A stretch of 64,000 nt of DNA from Vibrio neptunius (GTDB lineage: Bacteria; Pseudomonadota; Gammaproteobacteria; Enterobacterales; Vibrionaceae). Below are positions 29,680 to 39,935 of this stretch, piece by piece. Position 1 is the first letter of the stretch; each line of letters begins with the position of its first letter. The position numbers and the translations under genes were made by a program. The stretch spans positions 2,108,001-2,172,000 of the forward strand of contig CP079859.1 in the NCBI GenBank assembly GCA_019339365.1, written 5' to 3'. A model generated the notes under the pieces. It worked only from the letters and a program-made list of their open reading frames with translations. It was not told where the DNA came from and made no database searches.

Positions 29680-30612
29680 TTAGATGTTGGTGACATCAAG
29701 TTGTAAGCTAGGATCAAATTCCTGAAACCTATCTTCATCAACAATAGGCTGCTTTGGCATTTCTTCTTTGTCGAAACCGATGTCGCCACCGTTAATAACA
29801 CCTGAGTCTTTGTCGATCGATTTAAAATCGAAAAGCTCATGGTCCGCTAAATGACTAGGCACAACATTTTGCATTGCTCGGAACATGCTTTCAATACGGC
29901 CAGGGAAGCGCTTGTCCCAGTCGTTCAGCATATGTTTGATATTTTGACGTTGCAAGTTTGGCTGAGAGCCACAAAGGTTACATGGAATGATAGGGTAACC
30001 ACGCATGTCAGAGAATTTAATGATGTCCTTCTCACGACAGTAAGCCAGTGGGCGAATAACCACATGTTCACCGTTATCTGATACTAGCTTAGGTGGCATG
30101 CCTTTCATCTTTCCGCCGTGGAACATGTTTAGGAACAGAGTTTCTAAAATATCATCACGGTGGTGACCTAGAGCAATCTTAGTTGCACCTAGTTCGTTCG
30201 CGGTACGGTATAGAATGCCGCGACGTAGGCGAGAACATAGAGAACAAGTTGTCTTACCTTCAGGAATCTTGTCCTGAACAATCGAGTAAGTGTCTTCCTC
30301 TACAATTTTGTACTCAACACCCAAAGACTCTAAATATTCAGGGAGAATGTGTCCCGGAAAGCCCGGCTGTTTTTGATCTAGATTTACTGCAATTAGCGAG
30401 AAGTTAATCGGCGCGCTTTTTTGCAAACTCATCAGAATATCAAGCATAGTAAAGCTGTCTTTACCGCCTGATAAACACACCATAATGCGATCACCTTCTT
30501 CAATCATATTGAAGTCTTGAATCGCTTGGCCTGTATTCCGACGAATACGCTTTTGTAACTTGTTGAAATTGTATTGTTGAGCTTTTGTTAGCTCTTGAGT
30601 TTGCTCAGTCAT
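29680..30612 (-). CDS. ttcA: tRNA 2-thiocytidine(32) synthetase TtcA
   Basis: This 310-residue cytoplasmic enzyme thiolates cytidine 32 of certain tRNAs. The PP-loop [11 protein letters not shown] (about 54-64) binds ATP. The cysteines in [10 protein letters not shown] and CNLCGSQ include the ligands of the 4Fe-4S cluster used in the reaction. Length matches other gammaproteobacterial TtcA proteins. Being iron-sulphur dependent, it sits naturally near fnr and the cbb3 genes, as in other vibrios. Confidence 0.97.
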   Translation of the reverse strand: MTEQTQELTKAQQYNFNKLQKRIRRNTGQAIQDFNMIEEGDRIMVCLSGGKDSFTMLDILMSLQKSAPINFSLIAVNLDQKQPGFPGHILPEYLESLGVEYKIVEEDTYSIVQDKIPEGKTTCSLCSRLRRGILYRTANELGATKIALGHHRDDILETLFLNMFHGGKMKGMPPKLVSDNGEHVVIRPLAYCREKDIIKFSDMRGYPIIPCNLCGSQPNLQRQNIKHMLNDWDKRFPGRIESMFRAMQNVVPSHLADHELFDFKSIDKDSGVINGGDIGFDKEEMPKQPIVDEDRFQEFDPSLQLDVTNI

Positions 30613-30708
30613 TCGCTTGCAGTCTTAATCAATCATGAAACCAAAATGAAGTGGGTATGATACGGATAAATGAATTAGATGCCAGTTCTAATAATAGAAC
30701 GCTATAAA

Positions 30709-30738
30709 AAATCCCCTCAAGTAGTCTTGAGGGGATTT
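30709..30738 (-). terminator. Rho-independent terminator after uspE
   Basis: A perfect 13-base stem AAATCCCCTCAAG/CTTGAGGGGATTT with a 4-base loop. On the minus strand it is followed by a run of T, and it lies directly after uspE (which ends at 30751). Confidence 0.93.
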
Positions 30739-30750
30739 GACATTTTAATT

Positions 30751-31698
30751 TTAAACTGCTGTTTTAGGGTCTAGCGGGCTAATATAGCCTTTAGGTTTCA
30801 GCGCCAGAACGTCACAGTTGATCTTATCAATGACATGCTCTGCAGTATTACCGATAAACACGGCAGATAAACCTGTTCGGCCGGTTGTTCCGACGATAAC
30901 CATTGCGGCATTAAGCTTTTCAGCAGATTCAGGAATGACATCTTCAGGCAAACCTTGTTCAACAATGGTTTGCTGCTCGTCGTAACCATGCTTTTGGCGC
31001 AGCGCTTTCATTGCAGTTAGGTGGTGGCCACGTACCGCATCGCTGTAGGTTGTTGGATCGAACTCTGGCAGTTCGATTGTGATGTTAGCAGGCGTCACAG
31101 GGTAGGCGTTAACTAGATACGGCTTGGCGCCTAAGCGCTCGGTGAGGCTCTTAAGCTGTTCGACCATGCTGTCATTTAAGCCTAAGTGAGTGTCATTTTC
31201 AGAGCCTACGTGGACAGAGGCGAGAATACTGGCATCTTCAGGCCAATCTGCATTTTTCACCAGTAACACAGGGCAAGGGCATTTACGCAGTAAATGCCAA
31301 TCCGTTGGCGTGAAAATCACGGATTCTAGAACATCGTGCTTACGCGTACCTTTGATTACGATGTCATGGCTACCTGCGAATGTCTCAGCGACGATAGCTT
31401 CATAGGGGCGATTGTGCCACACGACTTTTACTTCAAAATCAATGTCTGCATTAGTGTAGGGTTTAGCCACGTTTTGCATCCATTGCTCACGTTGACCAAT
31501 AACGCCACGTCGCATTGCGTCACGCTCATCGATAGACAGCATTGAGGTCATGTCATAAGAAAAGTCGTAGATGGATAAGAAGAACGTCACATGGCTACGA
31601 GAACGGCTTTTCGCAGCAAGCTGCATGGCACGGGCTAAAGCGGGTTGTTCATCTTTATTAATGTCAGCAACAACTAGTATTTTGTTGTAGATACTCAT
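30751..31698 (-). CDS. uspE: Universal stress protein UspE
   Basis: This 315-residue protein has two universal-stress-protein domains in tandem, as in UspE. The second domain carries a GTTGRTGLSAVFIGNTAEHV segment typical of the ATP-binding Usp type. UspE proteins promote survival and aggregation under stress. The gene lies between ttcA and fnr, the usual order in vibrios and enterics. A good AAGGAG site precedes the start. Confidence 0.96.
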   Translation of the reverse strand: MSIYNKILVVADINKDEQPALARAMQLAAKSRSRSHVTFFLSIYDFSYDMTSMLSIDERDAMRRGVIGQREQWMQNVAKPYTNADIDFEVKVVWHNRPYEAIVAETFAGSHDIVIKGTRKHDVLESVIFTPTDWHLLRKCPCPVLLVKNADWPEDASILASVHVGSENDTHLGLNDSMVEQLKSLTERLGAKPYLVNAYPVTPANITIELPEFDPTTYSDAVRGHHLTAMKALRQKHGYDEQQTIVEQGLPEDVIPESAEKLNAAMVIVGTTGRTGLSAVFIGNTAEHVIDKINCDVLALKPKGYISPLDPKTAV

Positions 31699-31789
31699 AG
31701 TAACTCCTTAGGAGTGGGTGAGTTATATGATTAATGTAGCCTAGCTAGATGAAGATTTTTAGAAAAACAGTAATGAAGGTGAGAAAAGT

Positions 31790-31819
31790 ATGACGCAGCT
31801 CAGTTTTAAGCTACGTCAT
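31790..31819 (-). terminator. Likely terminator after fnr
   Basis: An 11-base stem ATGACGCAGCT/AGCTACGTCAT with one mismatch and an 8-base loop follows fnr (which ends at 31828). A moderately T-rich stretch follows on the minus strand. Confidence 0.6.
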
Positions 31820-31827
31820 TGAAGTTA

Positions 31828-32577
31828 TTAAGATTCTGTTGAAACGCCAGCCAACTCCATAAGGGTATCATGATCAAGAATCGTGATGTACTTGCCCTTA
31901 ACACTGAGAATTTCTGATTTCTGGAAACGACCTAGCAAACGGGAAATTGTCTCAACCGTTAGACCCAAATAGTTACCGATATCGCCACGCGTCATAGTCA
32001 AACGGAACTCACGAGGGCTGAAACCACGTTGAGAGAATCGCGTCGACAAGTTGTATAGAAATGCTGCCAAGCGTTCTTCTGCATTCTTCTTAGATAGCAA
32101 AAGGATCATTTCTTGGTCGCCTTTAATTTCGTTACTCATCAAACGCATGATTTGCTGGCGAAGTTTGGGCATTTTACCTGAAAGGTCATCTAAGGTTTCG
32201 TAGGGGATTTCACAAACCATTGATGTTTCAAGTGCTTGTGCAAAACTTGGATGCAGGTCGCCTGTAATGGCGTCAAAACCAACCAAATCACCAGCTAAGT
32301 GGAAAGCGGTAATTTGCTCGTCACCTTGTTCTGTGATGGTGTAGCTTTTGATTGTGCCAGAACGAATCGCGTATAAAGACTTAAGATCATCGCCCGCTTT
32401 AAAAAGCTCTTGTCCTTTTTGGATTGGCTTTTTGCGTTCAATAATCTGATCTAATTGGTCAAGTTCAGACTCATTCAGTGTAAACGGAATACACAGTTGG
32501 CTGATACTACAGTCTTGACAGTGAATAGCGCATCCGCCGGATTGGACGCGTTTTGTTGCAGGCTTTTCAGAAATCAT
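31828..32577 (-). CDS. fnr: Anaerobic regulator FNR
   Basis: This 249-residue CRP/FNR-family regulator has the N-terminal cysteines of the oxygen-sensing 4Fe-4S cluster ([14 protein letters not shown]) plus a later cysteine (MVCEIPYE). A cyclic-nucleotide-type fold follows, and the recognition helix [13 protein letters not shown] carries the E..SR residues that read TTGAT. When oxygen is absent the dimer activates anaerobic genes. A near-ideal FNR box lies upstream of its own start, so it is probably autoregulated. Confidence 0.97.
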   Translation of the reverse strand: MISEKPATKRVQSGGCAIHCQDCSISQLCIPFTLNESELDQLDQIIERKKPIQKGQELFKAGDDLKSLYAIRSGTIKSYTITEQGDEQITAFHLAGDLVGFDAITGDLHPSFAQALETSMVCEIPYETLDDLSGKMPKLRQQIMRLMSNEIKGDQEMILLLSKKNAEERLAAFLYNLSTRFSQRGFSPREFRLTMTRGDIGNYLGLTVETISRLLGRFQKSEILSVKGKYITILDHDTLMELAGVSTES

Positions 32578-32593
32578 AACAACCTTTCACGAT

Positions 32594-32607
32594 TTGATAT
32601 ACATCAA
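32594..32607. promoter_or_regulatory. FNR box upstream of fnr
   Basis: The sequence TTGATATACATCAA is a perfect match to the FNR consensus TTGAT-N4-ATCAA. It lies 17-30 bases upstream of the fnr start codon, a position suited to repression by its own product. Confidence 0.85.
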
Positions 32608-32668
32608 TATTTTAGCACTCATTAATACGAAAGGGTAGCTAAAAAAGCCGCAGATAAACAGGGGTATA

Positions 32669-33340
32669 TCATGTTAGTGATAATATAGTTACCGCACCGT
32701 AAGCCGTGTAGATCCCGTAAGATAAGATCAATAACGCCCCGCAGTTACGAAATATTGACGATTGTTGCAGCTTGTGTAAATAGGTAGCGCCAAAGCCCAT
32801 GAGCAGCATAGCAGGTAGAGTACCAGCGCCAAATGCTAACATGATTAGAGCGCCATTTAACGCGCTCCCCGACACCGCAGACCAAGTCAATGTGGAATAG
32901 ACTAACCCACATGGTAACCAACCCCAGATAAAGCCAAAAGGAAGAGCATGGAGCGGGGACTTTAATGGCAGTAAGGATTTACCTGCTGGCGAGATGAACT
33001 TCCACAGTTTCTGGCCTATCTTCTCAACATAAAGTAGCCCTTGCCACCATCGACCAATATAAAAAGCCAATAGAATCATAAACACTGCGGCAGCTAACCT
33101 TAACCAAGTTAAGGCATTATTCATTGTGCTGACTTCAGCGATGGAAGAGATGGCGCCACCAACAATAGCGCCTATGATGGAATAGCTTATTAGTCTACCC
33201 AGGTTGTAGAAGACAGGGACTAACTTCGAGCTGTTGGCTTGCCCCATGGTAAGCATGGAGGCAATGCCTCCACACATTCCCATACAGTGCCCTGCGCCGA
33301 TGACACCAATCAGCAAGGCACCTAACCAGTCTGGCGTCAT
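32669..33340 (-). CDS. Sulfite exporter TauE/SafE-like inner-membrane protein
   Basis: This 223-residue protein has about six membrane segments. The first carries GHCMGMCGGIASML, a Cys-containing motif typical of the TauE/SafE-like proteins encoded next to cbb3 oxidase maturation genes. Its ATG overlaps the ccoS stop (ATGA). The role is probably in metal (copper) or redox handling for oxidase assembly, inferred from context. Confidence 0.86.
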   Translation of the reverse strand: MTPDWLGALLIGVIGAGHCMGMCGGIASMLTMGQANSSKLVPVFYNLGRLISYSIIGAIVGGAISSIAEVSTMNNALTWLRLAAAVFMILLAFYIGRWWQGLLYVEKIGQKLWKFISPAGKSLLPLKSPLHALPFGFIWGWLPCGLVYSTLTWSAVSGSALNGALIMLAFGAGTLPAMLLMGFGATYLHKLQQSSIFRNCGALLILSYGIYTAYGAVTILSLT

Positions 33341-33501
33341 TTGTTCTTGCTCTCGTTTTTCTCGTCTTCGTCGAACAAAATATTGTGACCCTGTCGCTCC
33401 AAATCCTCAAACTGATCACTTTTTACCGCCCAGAGGAAGATTGCAATGGCGACACAAACCAAAACGATAGCAATTGGGATAAGGATATAAAGGCTTTCCA
33501 T
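33337..33501 (-). CDS. ccoS: cbb3 oxidase maturation protein CcoS
   Basis: This 54-residue protein has one N-terminal membrane segment (MESLYILIPIAIVLVCVAIA) and then the CcoS pattern FLWAVKSDQFEDLERQG. CcoS is needed for cofactor insertion into cbb3 oxidase. It starts one base after ccoI ends and its stop overlaps the next gene, so it is the middle of a tight ccoI-ccoS-tauE-like unit. Confidence 0.93.
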   Translation of the reverse strand: MESLYILIPIAIVLVCVAIAIFLWAVKSDQFEDLERQGHNILFDEDEKNESKNK

Positions 33502-33502
33502 C

Positions 33503-35875
33503 TTATTTACCTTGTTCTTTGAGCAAGCGTAGAGAGTTAGATACTACAATAATTGAGCTCGCAGACATACCAACAACTGCAAAATAAGGAGCGACAAACC
33601 CTGCTACTGCCAATGGCAAGATCAAAATGTTGTAGCCAAGTGACCAAGCGAGGTTTTCGCGGATAATCTTACGTGTTTGCAGAGCGAGTTTACGAGCTTC
33701 AAGAATACGGTCCAATTGATCGCCGAGCAGAACCATATCTGCGGACGCTTTAGCCACATCAGCACCACCTCCCATCGCGACAGAAAGGTGGGCTCCCGCA
33801 AGGGTAGGGGCATCATTGATACCATCTCCAATCATCATGGTCACATCGCTGTCATCGACGTTTTGCAGATACTCCAGTTTGTCTTGAGGTTTTGCGCCTG
33901 CAACCACTGTCTCGATTCCGATTTCTTTGGCTACGAAGTCAGCGTTAGACTGGGAGTCTCCAGTGAGCAACGTGACTTTGATGCCCGCCTTTTTAAAGCG
34001 CTCAATAAATGTTTTCGATTCCGCTCGAATTGGATCTTGATAAGTGAAGGTAGCCACATGTTGGCCATCTAAGGACAGATACACAGAGTTAGGTTCCGCT
34101 TGTGCCTGATCACCGAGAATGAAGCTTGCACTGCCAATTTTTACATGTTTGTCTTGGTAAACGCCTTGAATGCCAGAACCGATAATGTTTTCCACATCAT
34201 TCACTTGAACTTCCAAGCTGTGATATGACTTAAAAGCCCTAGCGATTGGGTGGTTTGCGTGCCATTCAAGTGAGGCTGCGATCGCTAGAGCTTCTTCTTT
34301 TGATGTATCAGAGAAGGTGTTTACTTCGCTTATCACTATGTCGCCGTGCGTCAGCGTGCCTGTTTTGTCGACGATAAGGTGGTTAATCTTACAGAGTGTT
34401 TCAAATACGTGTCCTTTACGTAAAAGAATACCTAGATTACCCATTCGAGAGGTAGCACAAGTCAGCGCTGTTGGCGTCGCGAGAGATAACGCACAAGGGC
34501 AGGTAGCCACCAAGACTGAAAGCATGATCCAAAATGCGTCATCCGGCTTGGTCTGATGCCAGAACAACCACGTACCTGCTGCAATTACTAAAATAATCGC
34601 CACAAAGTAACGGGCGACAATATCGGCTATTTGAGCGATCTTCGGCTTCGACAATTGCGCTTCATCCTGTAAGCGGACGATGTTGGAAATCATCGAATCT
34701 GCTTTGGTTGAGGTCACCTCAAGCTCGAATGACTCTTCACCATTTAATGTCCCCGCATAGACGTAGTCATCGACATTCTTGACCACTGGCACTGACTCGC
34801 CAGTTAACATGGACTCATCAATATGGACTCGCCCTTTGATGATCTTCCCGTCTGCAGGAACATGCTCACCAGGAAGGACGCGTATTTGGTCACCGAGTTT
34901 AAGCGTTTTAACAGGAACCTGATCGCCATCTAGCTTAGTTGCAATGGCAGGGATAAGTTTGAGTAAGTTACCGCTTGCCGCTGCCGCTTTGCGTCGAGCA
35001 CGCATTTCAAGAAATCGACCTACGAGGAGGAAGAACGCAAACATAGAGATGGATTCAAAGAAGACTTCACCTTGCTCGGTGACGGTTGCTACCAAACTGG
35101 CAAAGTACGCGAAGATCATCGCTAACGAGACGGGCACATCCATGCCTAGTGTTCGACTGCGAATACTTCGCCATGCGTTGAGGTAGAATGGAAGGGCAGA
35201 GTAAAGCATCACTGGCGTTGCGAAGATTAAACTCACCCAACGAAAGTAGCTTTTAAATTCAGGCTCCAAGTCACCAAATACTTCAAGATAAAGTGCGACA
35301 GCCAGCATCATCACTTGCATGGTTGCCAAGCCAGCAATACCCAGTCGATAAAGGTATTGCTTCATGGACTCATGATAAGCGGCTTCTTGTTTGTCTGCTT
35401 CAAAAGGTGCCGCTTTGTAACCGAGCTGATGAATGCTAGAGAGCAGTTCGCTGAGTTTAGTTTGAGTCTTGTCCCATGCTAGGATTGCTCGATTGGTCGT
35501 GGTGTTGACTCGGATAGAAAGAACACCAGTGCGAGTGGAAACTTGTTTCTCTATCAACCATGCACACGCGGCACATGATACACCCTCTAGTGACAAAGTA
35601 ACTTCGGCTTTGTTTTCGGCGTTTCTTACAAACTCAGATTGAACTTCTTCGTTGTCATAATGAATCAGTGCCTGAAGTTGTTCAGGCACTAAATCGGCTT
35701 TTTCTGCAGGGGCTGTTCGATATTGGTAGTAGGAAACCAGTCCGCTATCGACGATAGTCTGAGCTACTGTCTCACAGCCTGGGCAGCACATATCACGTGG
35801 TTTGCCCAAAATCTCGACTGTGAAATCCGTGTTGGCTGGTACATCTTCACCACAGTGATAACACGATTTGCACAT
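33503..35875 (-). CDS. ccoI: Copper-transporting P1B-type ATPase CcoI (cbb3 assembly)
   Basis: This 790-residue ATPase supplies copper for the cbb3 oxidase. In order it has a cysteine-rich N-terminus (CKSCYHCGE), a heavy-metal-binding domain with GVSCAACAW, membrane helices, the TGES actuator motif, the CPC metal site (VATCPCALSLATP), the phosphorylation site DKTGTLT and the hinge GDGINDAP. All catalytic residues are present. The N-terminal extra cysteine segment is the mark of the CcoI/FixI branch. Confidence 0.95.
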   Translation of the reverse strand: MCKSCYHCGEDVPANTDFTVEILGKPRDMCCPGCETVAQTIVDSGLVSYYQYRTAPAEKADLVPEQLQALIHYDNEEVQSEFVRNAENKAEVTLSLEGVSCAACAWLIEKQVSTRTGVLSIRVNTTTNRAILAWDKTQTKLSELLSSIHQLGYKAAPFEADKQEAAYHESMKQYLYRLGIAGLATMQVMMLAVALYLEVFGDLEPEFKSYFRWVSLIFATPVMLYSALPFYLNAWRSIRSRTLGMDVPVSLAMIFAYFASLVATVTEQGEVFFESISMFAFFLLVGRFLEMRARRKAAAASGNLLKLIPAIATKLDGDQVPVKTLKLGDQIRVLPGEHVPADGKIIKGRVHIDESMLTGESVPVVKNVDDYVYAGTLNGEESFELEVTSTKADSMISNIVRLQDEAQLSKPKIAQIADIVARYFVAIILVIAAGTWLFWHQTKPDDAFWIMLSVLVATCPCALSLATPTALTCATSRMGNLGILLRKGHVFETLCKINHLIVDKTGTLTHGDIVISEVNTFSDTSKEEALAIAASLEWHANHPIARAFKSYHSLEVQVNDVENIIGSGIQGVYQDKHVKIGSASFILGDQAQAEPNSVYLSLDGQHVATFTYQDPIRAESKTFIERFKKAGIKVTLLTGDSQSNADFVAKEIGIETVVAGAKPQDKLEYLQNVDDSDVTMMIGDGINDAPTLAGAHLSVAMGGGADVAKASADMVLLGDQLDRILEARKLALQTRKIIRENLAWSLGYNILILPLAVAGFVAPYFAVVGMSASSIIVVSNSLRLLKEQGK

Positions 35876-35884
35876 AGACGCTTC

Positions 35885-36364
35885 TTAATTGGTTAGTTGG
35901 ACTGCTGACGATGTTGGGAATTCTACACGGCCTTGGATTAGCCATTTTTCGTCGTGTGGGGTTAGCTCAAGAAACCATGGACCTTGAAGTTCACTATCAA
36001 GCTTAATTCGGTATTGACCACTAGCGTCTGATGTAACGAGCTTCGTGAAATCATGGTCAGGTAGGGTACGGTGAGCAAACATAGCGGTGATCGCAGGGTA
36101 ATGCTTTAGCTGGCCTTTATCAAACTCAATCAGCACAGTGTCGCCTTCTGAACGAACTGTGGCCTCAAGGCCTAACTCTCTTGTTACTTTGACTCTAGAG
36201 ATGTCGACGTTAATACCTTTACCTTTTTTGTAATAGTCCTCAGTCACTAAGTGAATTGAGTGGTTGGTAAGTATTGCGACTCGAACCAGAGTTAATATAG
36301 ACACTCCGACCGTCAAGGAGAGTATAAACCACGGCCAAAACTGCTTATACCAAGGCTTTTCCAT
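35885..36364 (-). CDS. ccoH: FixH/CcoH family protein
   Basis: This 159-residue protein has one N-terminal membrane anchor (FWPWFILSLTVGVSILTLV) and an exported domain with the FixH pattern (TEDYYKKGKGINVDISRV). CcoH stabilises the cbb3 complex during assembly. It is 9 bases ahead of ccoI. A hairpin separates it from ccoP upstream. Confidence 0.93.
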   Translation of the reverse strand: MEKPWYKQFWPWFILSLTVGVSILTLVRVAILTNHSIHLVTEDYYKKGKGINVDISRVKVTRELGLEATVRSEGDTVLIEFDKGQLKHYPAITAMFAHRTLPDHDFTKLVTSDASGQYRIKLDSELQGPWFLELTPHDEKWLIQGRVEFPTSSAVQLTN

Positions 36365-36415
36365 ACAAAAGTTCTCAATAAAAAATAAATTAGGGCTTTA
36401 ACTGTAAAGGAAAGA

Positions 36416-36436
36416 CAGCCCCTTCAAAAGGGGCTG
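36416..36436 (-). terminator. Hairpin between ccoP and ccoH
   Basis: A perfect 9-base stem CAGCCCCTT/AAGGGGCTG with a 3-base loop lies just after ccoP. A pyrimidine-rich stretch follows on the minus strand. It probably reduces read-through from the oxidase structural genes into the assembly genes. Confidence 0.8.
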
Positions 36437-36447
36437 GTATTGAAATG

Positions 36448-37428
36448 TTACTTATTATCCGAGTTGCTTAGGCTCCACACATAAGATGCAACCAGTTGGA
36501 CTTTCTCTTCGCCCAGAATGTCTTTCCATGCTGGCATAACACCAGAACGGCCATTCATTACTGTTTCTGTTACATCAGCGCGTGAACCGCCAAACAACCA
36601 GTCTTTATCGGTTAGATCTGGTGCACCAACAGCAGGGTTACCCTTACCATCAGTACCATGACACGCAGCACACACAACGAAGCGAGCTTTACCAGCTTCG
36701 GCTTCTCGTGCATTCACAGAACGTCCAGAAAGGCTCAGCGTATAGCTGACTACTTCTTTAACACCTTGTTCGCCTAGTGCGTCTTTCCATGCTGGCATCT
36801 GACCAACACGGCCATGCATTAGGGTCGTAACAATGGCTTCAGGTTCTCCGCCATACAACCATGCATCATCAGTCAGATTAGGGAAACCTTTCTGGCCACG
36901 AGCATCTGAACCGTGACACTGCGAGCAGTTTTGTAGAAACAAACGTTGTCCTACTTTAATTGCCTCTTGATCAGCAGCAATCTCTGGGATAGGGCGCAGT
37001 TGAGAAGAACCTTCCACATAAGCCAGACGATTGAAGGCCTCACCGAAGTAAGTGTCTGCATCAGCTAGCTCTTTTGCGTATTGCACAAGCTGTTTGTTTT
37101 CTTGAGCTCTCGCGATGGAAGCTTTTGATTCCTCAAGCGTTGTTACCAGTTGATCTGAACTCTGCCAACCTAGTATGCCTTTGAAACTGCCCAAGCCCGG
37201 ATAAAGTGTGAAGTAAATGGCCGCAAATACGAATGTACTTACAAACAGATACGTCCACCATTTAGGCAATGGATTGTTTAGCTCGCGAATACCATCGTAT
37301 TCGTGACCCATATCTGCACCTTCTTCAACGCCCATTTTATCTTTAAGGCACCAAAAAAGTAGCGCAGCACAGCCGACCAGTGTACCGACCGTAATGATGA
37401 TTATCCAAAGACTCCAAAATGTAGTCAT
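36448..37428 (-). CDS. ccoP: cbb3-type cytochrome c oxidase subunit III (di-haem) CcoP
   Basis: This 326-residue protein has an N-terminal membrane segment, a second near residue 60, and two cytochrome c domains with haem motifs CSQCH and CAACH. It passes electrons from soluble cytochrome c to the CcoN catalytic subunit. Its ATG overlaps the ccoQ stop. It is the last structural gene of ccoN-ccoO-ccoQ-ccoP. Confidence 0.97.
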   Translation of the reverse strand: MTTFWSLWIIIITVGTLVGCAALLFWCLKDKMGVEEGADMGHEYDGIRELNNPLPKWWTYLFVSTFVFAAIYFTLYPGLGSFKGILGWQSSDQLVTTLEESKASIARAQENKQLVQYAKELADADTYFGEAFNRLAYVEGSSQLRPIPEIAADQEAIKVGQRLFLQNCSQCHGSDARGQKGFPNLTDDAWLYGGEPEAIVTTLMHGRVGQMPAWKDALGEQGVKEVVSYTLSLSGRSVNAREAEAGKARFVVCAACHGTDGKGNPAVGAPDLTDKDWLFGGSRADVTETVMNGRSGVMPAWKDILGEEKVQLVASYVWSLSNSDNK

Positions 37429-37601
37429 TGCTTAGTCACTCCTTGTTCTTTTGAGGGCGTTTGCTCTTCATCGGCAAAAACAAGGTTCGCAGCTTCATCG
37501 AAGCGAGCTTTACGGTTCTTACCGTAAGCCCACCAAACTACACCTATAAAGCACACGAAAAGCACTATGGTCCAAATACCATGAATAGTACCGATATCCA
37601 T
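37425..37601 (-). CDS. ccoQ: cbb3 oxidase small subunit CcoQ
   Basis: This 58-residue protein has one membrane segment (IWTIVLFVCFIGVVWWAYG) followed by KNRKARFDEAANLVFADEE, typical of CcoQ/FixQ. It stabilises the oxidase complex. It overlaps ccoP by four bases (ATGA) and lies 15 bases after ccoO. Confidence 0.95.
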   Translation of the reverse strand: MDIGTIHGIWTIVLFVCFIGVVWWAYGKNRKARFDEAANLVFADEEQTPSKEQGVTKQ

Positions 37602-37616
37602 AATTTCACCCCTTTA

Positions 37617-38237
37617 TTACTTCATTGCGTGACCAAGAGACTGAAGGTAAGCGATGATGGCATCCATCTCAGTTTTACCTTCTACATCTTTAGACGCGTT
37701 TGCGATTTGCTCATCAGTGTATGGAACGCCAAACTGATCGCGGAAGATGGTTAACTTCTTCTGAGTGTTCTTACCATCAAGAACATTATCCGCCAGCCAT
37801 GGGAAGCCGGGCATGTTTGACTCAGGAACAAGCTCACGCGGGTCCATTAGGTGAACGCGATGCCACTCGTCAGAGTAACGACCGCCGACGCGTGCTAGGT
37901 CAGGACCTGTACGCTTAGAACCCCATAGGAATGGGTGCTCCCAAACACTTTCACCAGCGACAGAGTAGTGACCGTAACGCTCAGTTTCAGAGCGGAAAGG
38001 GCGAACCGTTTGGCTGTGACAAACGTTACAACCTTCACGGGTGTAAATGTCACGACCTTCCAACTCAAGAGCAGTGTACGGACGCAGATTGTCAACAGGC
38101 TCTGTGGTTTGTTTTTGGAAAATAAGTGGAGTGATCTCTACAAGAGCCCCCAAGCTAATTGCAAAAACAATAAGAATCGCAAGCAAACCGACATTGCGCT
38201 CAACAATTTCGTGGCGATTGTTAGAATTAGAACTCAT
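37617..38237 (-). CDS. ccoO: cbb3-type cytochrome c oxidase mono-haem subunit CcoO
   Basis: This 206-residue protein has one N-terminal membrane anchor (about 12-35) and a mono-haem cytochrome c domain with the motif [14 protein letters not shown] and a later methionine ligand. It relays electrons from CcoP to CcoN. It lies 13 bases after ccoN. Confidence 0.97.
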   Translation of the reverse strand: MSSNSNNRHEIVERNVGLLAILIVFAISLGALVEITPLIFQKQTTEPVDNLRPYTALELEGRDIYTREGCNVCHSQTVRPFRSETERYGHYSVAGESVWEHPFLWGSKRTGPDLARVGGRYSDEWHRVHLMDPRELVPESNMPGFPWLADNVLDGKNTQKKLTIFRDQFGVPYTDEQIANASKDVEGKTEMDAIIAYLQSLGHAMK

Positions 38238-38250
38238 TCTTTTAAGCTCC

Positions 38251-39677
38251 TTATGCCGGCTGTGGGATAGCTTTTAAGCTATCTTTAGGCGCTGATACAG
38301 TCTTGTACGTGTTGTATGCCATTAAGAACATACCCGTTAGGAAGATTGCTCCACCTAGGAAACGCACGAAGTAGAATGGGTAAGAAGCCTGTACCGACTC
38401 AACGAAGCTGTAAGTTAGCGTACCGTCGGAGTTGACTGCGCGCCACATCAGACCTTGCATTACACCAGAGATCCACATTGCAACGATGTAGAGAACTGTA
38501 CCGATTGTCGCCAACCAGAAGTGCGCGTTGATCATGCTCACAGAGTACATACGCTCTTGACCAAACAGACGAGGGACTAGGTGGTAGACAGAACCGATAG
38601 AAACCATCGCAACCCAACCAAGTGCACCAGAGTGTACGTGGCCGATAGTCCAGTCAGTGTAATGAGACAGTGCATTTACTGTCTTAATCGACATCATTGG
38701 ACCTTCAAACGTAGACATACCATAGAAAGATAGAGATACGATTAGGAAGCGTAGAATAGGGTCATAACGAAGCTTATGCCAAGCACCAGATAGCGTCATG
38801 ATACCGTTAATCATACCCCCCAAGAAGGTGCAAACAGAACCAAAGACATCACCATACCAACAGACTGTGTCCAATCAGGAAGCGCAGTATAGTGGAGGTG
38901 GTGGGGGCCTGCCCAAATGTATAGTGAGATCAGCGCCCAGAAGTGAACAATAGATAGACGGTAAGAATAAACAGGGCGTTCAGCTTGCTTAGGAACAAAG
39001 TAGTACATCATACCTAGGAACCCCGCAGTGAGTAGGAAACCTACTGCGTTATGTCCGTACCACCATTGAACCATAGCGTCCACGGCACCAGAGTAAATCG
39101 AGTAGGATTTGCTCATTGATACAGGGATGGCCATGCTGTTGACAATATGAAGAACTGCCACTGTGATGATGAAGGCTCCGAAGAACCAGTTTGCCACATA
39201 GATGTGAGAGGTATTACGCTTGACCAAAGTCCCAAAGAACACGACGGCATAAGATACCCAAACCACTGCGATAGCAATATCGATCGGCCATTCCAGTTCA
39301 GCGTATTCTTTACCTGAGGTCATCCCCAGAGGCAGAGTAATTGCTGCGGCTAAAATGACTGCTTGCCATCCCCAAAAGGTGAAGGCAACAAGAGGGCCAC
39401 CAAATAAACGAGTTTGACAGGTACGCTGCACAACGTAGTAAGACGTTGCGAACAGAGCACTTGTACCAAACGCAAAAATAACCGCATTAGTATGCAGGGG
39501 ACGTAAACGACTGTACGTCAACCACGGCGTATCAAAGTTTAGCTGTGGCCAAACTAATTGAGCGGCAATCAAAACACCAACGCCCATACCGACAATACCC
39601 CATAGAATGGTTACTAGGGTGAACTGACGGACGACCGTATAGTTGTAGTTTTGTTCAAGCTGCTTTTCTTGGCTCAT
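38251..39677 (-). CDS. ccoN: cbb3-type cytochrome c oxidase catalytic subunit CcoN, frameshifted in this sequence
   Basis: This is the multi-helix haem-copper oxidase core. The first frame (start at 39677, after GGAAG) contains [22 protein letters not shown] and AGPHHLHYT, covering several haem and CuB histidines. It stops at WGV. The remainder ([18 protein letters not shown] to IPQPA) is in another frame and carries the later histidines ([12 protein letters not shown]). Adding one base to the C6 run at 38816-38821 gives SWGGMINGI and about 475 residues, the normal length. Either the enzyme is truly broken or the base is missing from the sequence; the second is more likely because every other cco gene is intact. 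Confidence 0.92.
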
Positions 39678-39935
39678 TTGCATGCTTCCAATTTCTAATT
39701 AACTACACTTTACTTCCAACACGACACATGTCGTAATGCCACCCAAACCATAAAGAAAATGATGCCGAAACAGTCGGTTAAACTTTCTTGCCGATTTTAG
39801 TAAAAAAGTGGCATTTTCAGCCGCCAACTATACTGCATTTAACAATTCAATGACAGGGTAGTAACCTTACAGTCGGTCAGGTTTTGACCTTTTATTTTAA
39901 AACTTTGAAGTTTGTTACACGGAGAACCCTACAGA

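Noticed and set aside
38251..38874. Independent membrane protein after ccoN
   Set aside because: The sequence from [12 protein letters not shown] onward is the C-terminal half of CcoN; the first residues of this frame are out-of-frame translation of ccoN.
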